Positions 63,617-64,000 of a stretch of 64,000 nt of DNA are shown here, in pieces (the stretch's first letter is position 1; the number at the start of each line of letters is the position of its first letter). The translations under genes were made by a program, and so were the position numbers. The DNA is taken from NCBI GenBank assembly GCA_043814035.1, contig JBDRKJ010000007.1:189023-253022 (forward strand), written 5' to 3'. The stretch comes from Peribacter sp043814035. Lineage in GTDB: Bacteria; Patescibacteriota; Gracilibacteria; Peribacterales; Peribacteraceae. The notes beneath the pieces were generated by a model. The model ran no database searches, was not told the DNA's origin, and saw only the letters and a program-made list of their open reading frames with translations.

Positions 63617-63864
63617 GGTGCGCAGGAGAAGCAGACAAAAAATCGCCTGACACCCCGAAAGGACGGCCCAAGCGAGCTGTCCGTTCTCGATGCCTGTCGG
63701 CATGTCCTACGGTCGCGAGGGTCGCCCCTTCCGACGTAGGAATGCCAGTAATGACAGGTCATATAATGAATACGAGAGTTCGGACAGCTCTTGTATTTTA
63801 TGTGACTTCATAAATTATGACCAGTAGGTCTTGAAGGATCTTTTGTACTGACCAGAAAGGAGTA
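63617..63864. other. Structured non-coding region near the right end
   Basis: About 250 bp without a gene. It has GAGCTGTCCG (63674-63683) complementary to CGGACAGCTC (63781-63790), plus short stems around GATGCC/GGCATG (63690-63704) and CCTACG/CGTAGG (63707-63741). This may be an attachment or regulatory site, or an RNA. Confidence 0.4.
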
Positions 63865-64000
63865 TTAGTAACTCCATTCGACATGCCCCAGAGCTGACCG
63901 ATTGAGTTCTTCACGTAAATGCCTCCATTTCGGCGAGTATTTGCTCATGGCAGCAATGAAGTCATCATTATGGTTTCGGACAAGCAGATGCACCATCTCA
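63865..64000 (-). CDS. YgjP/M48-like (DUF45) metal-dependent hydrolase, C-terminal fragment
   Basis: Open at the right edge; only 44 codons before the TAA at 63865 are visible. The sequence EMVHLLVRNHNDDFIAAMSKYSPKWRHLREELN matches the end of YgjP-like metallopeptidases (HElxHLlxxNHxxxFWxxlxxxxPdWrxxrxxL), where the His and NH residues bind metal. The rest, including the HExxH-like motif start, lies outside the window. Confidence 0.6.
   Translation of the reverse strand, partial: EMVHLLVRNHNDDFIAAMSKYSPKWRHLREELNRSALGHVEWSY

Overview
The window reads as a chromosomal segment of a bacterium with a moderately GC-rich genome that uses the standard code (TGA is a stop throughout). Several traits point to a Candidate Phyla Radiation/Patescibacteria-type organism, perhaps near Peregrinibacteria. 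These are the many SLH-domain surface proteins with Ser-rich linkers, very short intergenic gaps, scarce Shine-Dalgarno sequences, and numerous genes whose -10 box sits only 6-8 nt before the start codon. This placement is an inference; no rRNA or marker tree was available.

Layout. 1-6.4 kb (minus): F1Fo ATP synthase operon in a permuted order, atpD-atpC-atpI/Z-like-atpB-atpE-atpF-atpH-atpA, with atpA running off the left edge. 6.4-13.8 kb: ordinary housekeeping genes (MFS exporter, MgtE magnesium channel, DksA/TraR-type zinc finger, aquaporin, a lipoprotein fusing an alpha/beta hydrolase to an M23 domain, NYN nuclease-like protein, DUF302, CYTH phosphatase).

14.0-28.5 kb is an accessory/defence island that starts directly at a tRNA-Gln(CTG) gene. 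It holds a DUF2188 cassette bounded by inverted repeats, a PLD-nuclease/SF2-helicase gene followed by an Eco57I-like methyltransferase with an AT-rich specificity region, an HNH protein, a tightly overlapping ClpP-like/GHKL-ATPase/STAS-like trio, a membrane-anchored N-formylglutamate-amidohydrolase-like protein, a Cas4-like nuclease, a GIY-YIG protein and a Panacea-type toxin-antitoxin pair. It ends in a repeat-rich non-coding stretch.

28.5-60.4 kb is core genome again: a class A penicillin-binding protein, TypA, four SLH proteins, riboflavin genes ribBA/ribH/ribE (no ribD seen), UvrA, tRNA-Arg with a duplicated promoter, a RelA/SpoT homologue fused to an EamA-type membrane transporter, an M20 peptidase, and an isoleucyl-tRNA synthetase carrying two inserted histidine-phosphatase domains. 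At 60.4 kb is the tmRNA gene; a large serine recombinase reads into its 3' end from the opposite strand, marking the start of a second mobile region that continues with small membrane/zinc-ribbon genes and a truncated M48/YgjP-like gene at the right edge.

The most notable items are the IleRS with two phosphatase insertions, the RelA/SpoT-EamA fusion, the ClpP-like/GHKL/STAS-like operon as a candidate uncharacterised defence or stress-switch module, and the widespread leaderless promoter architecture.
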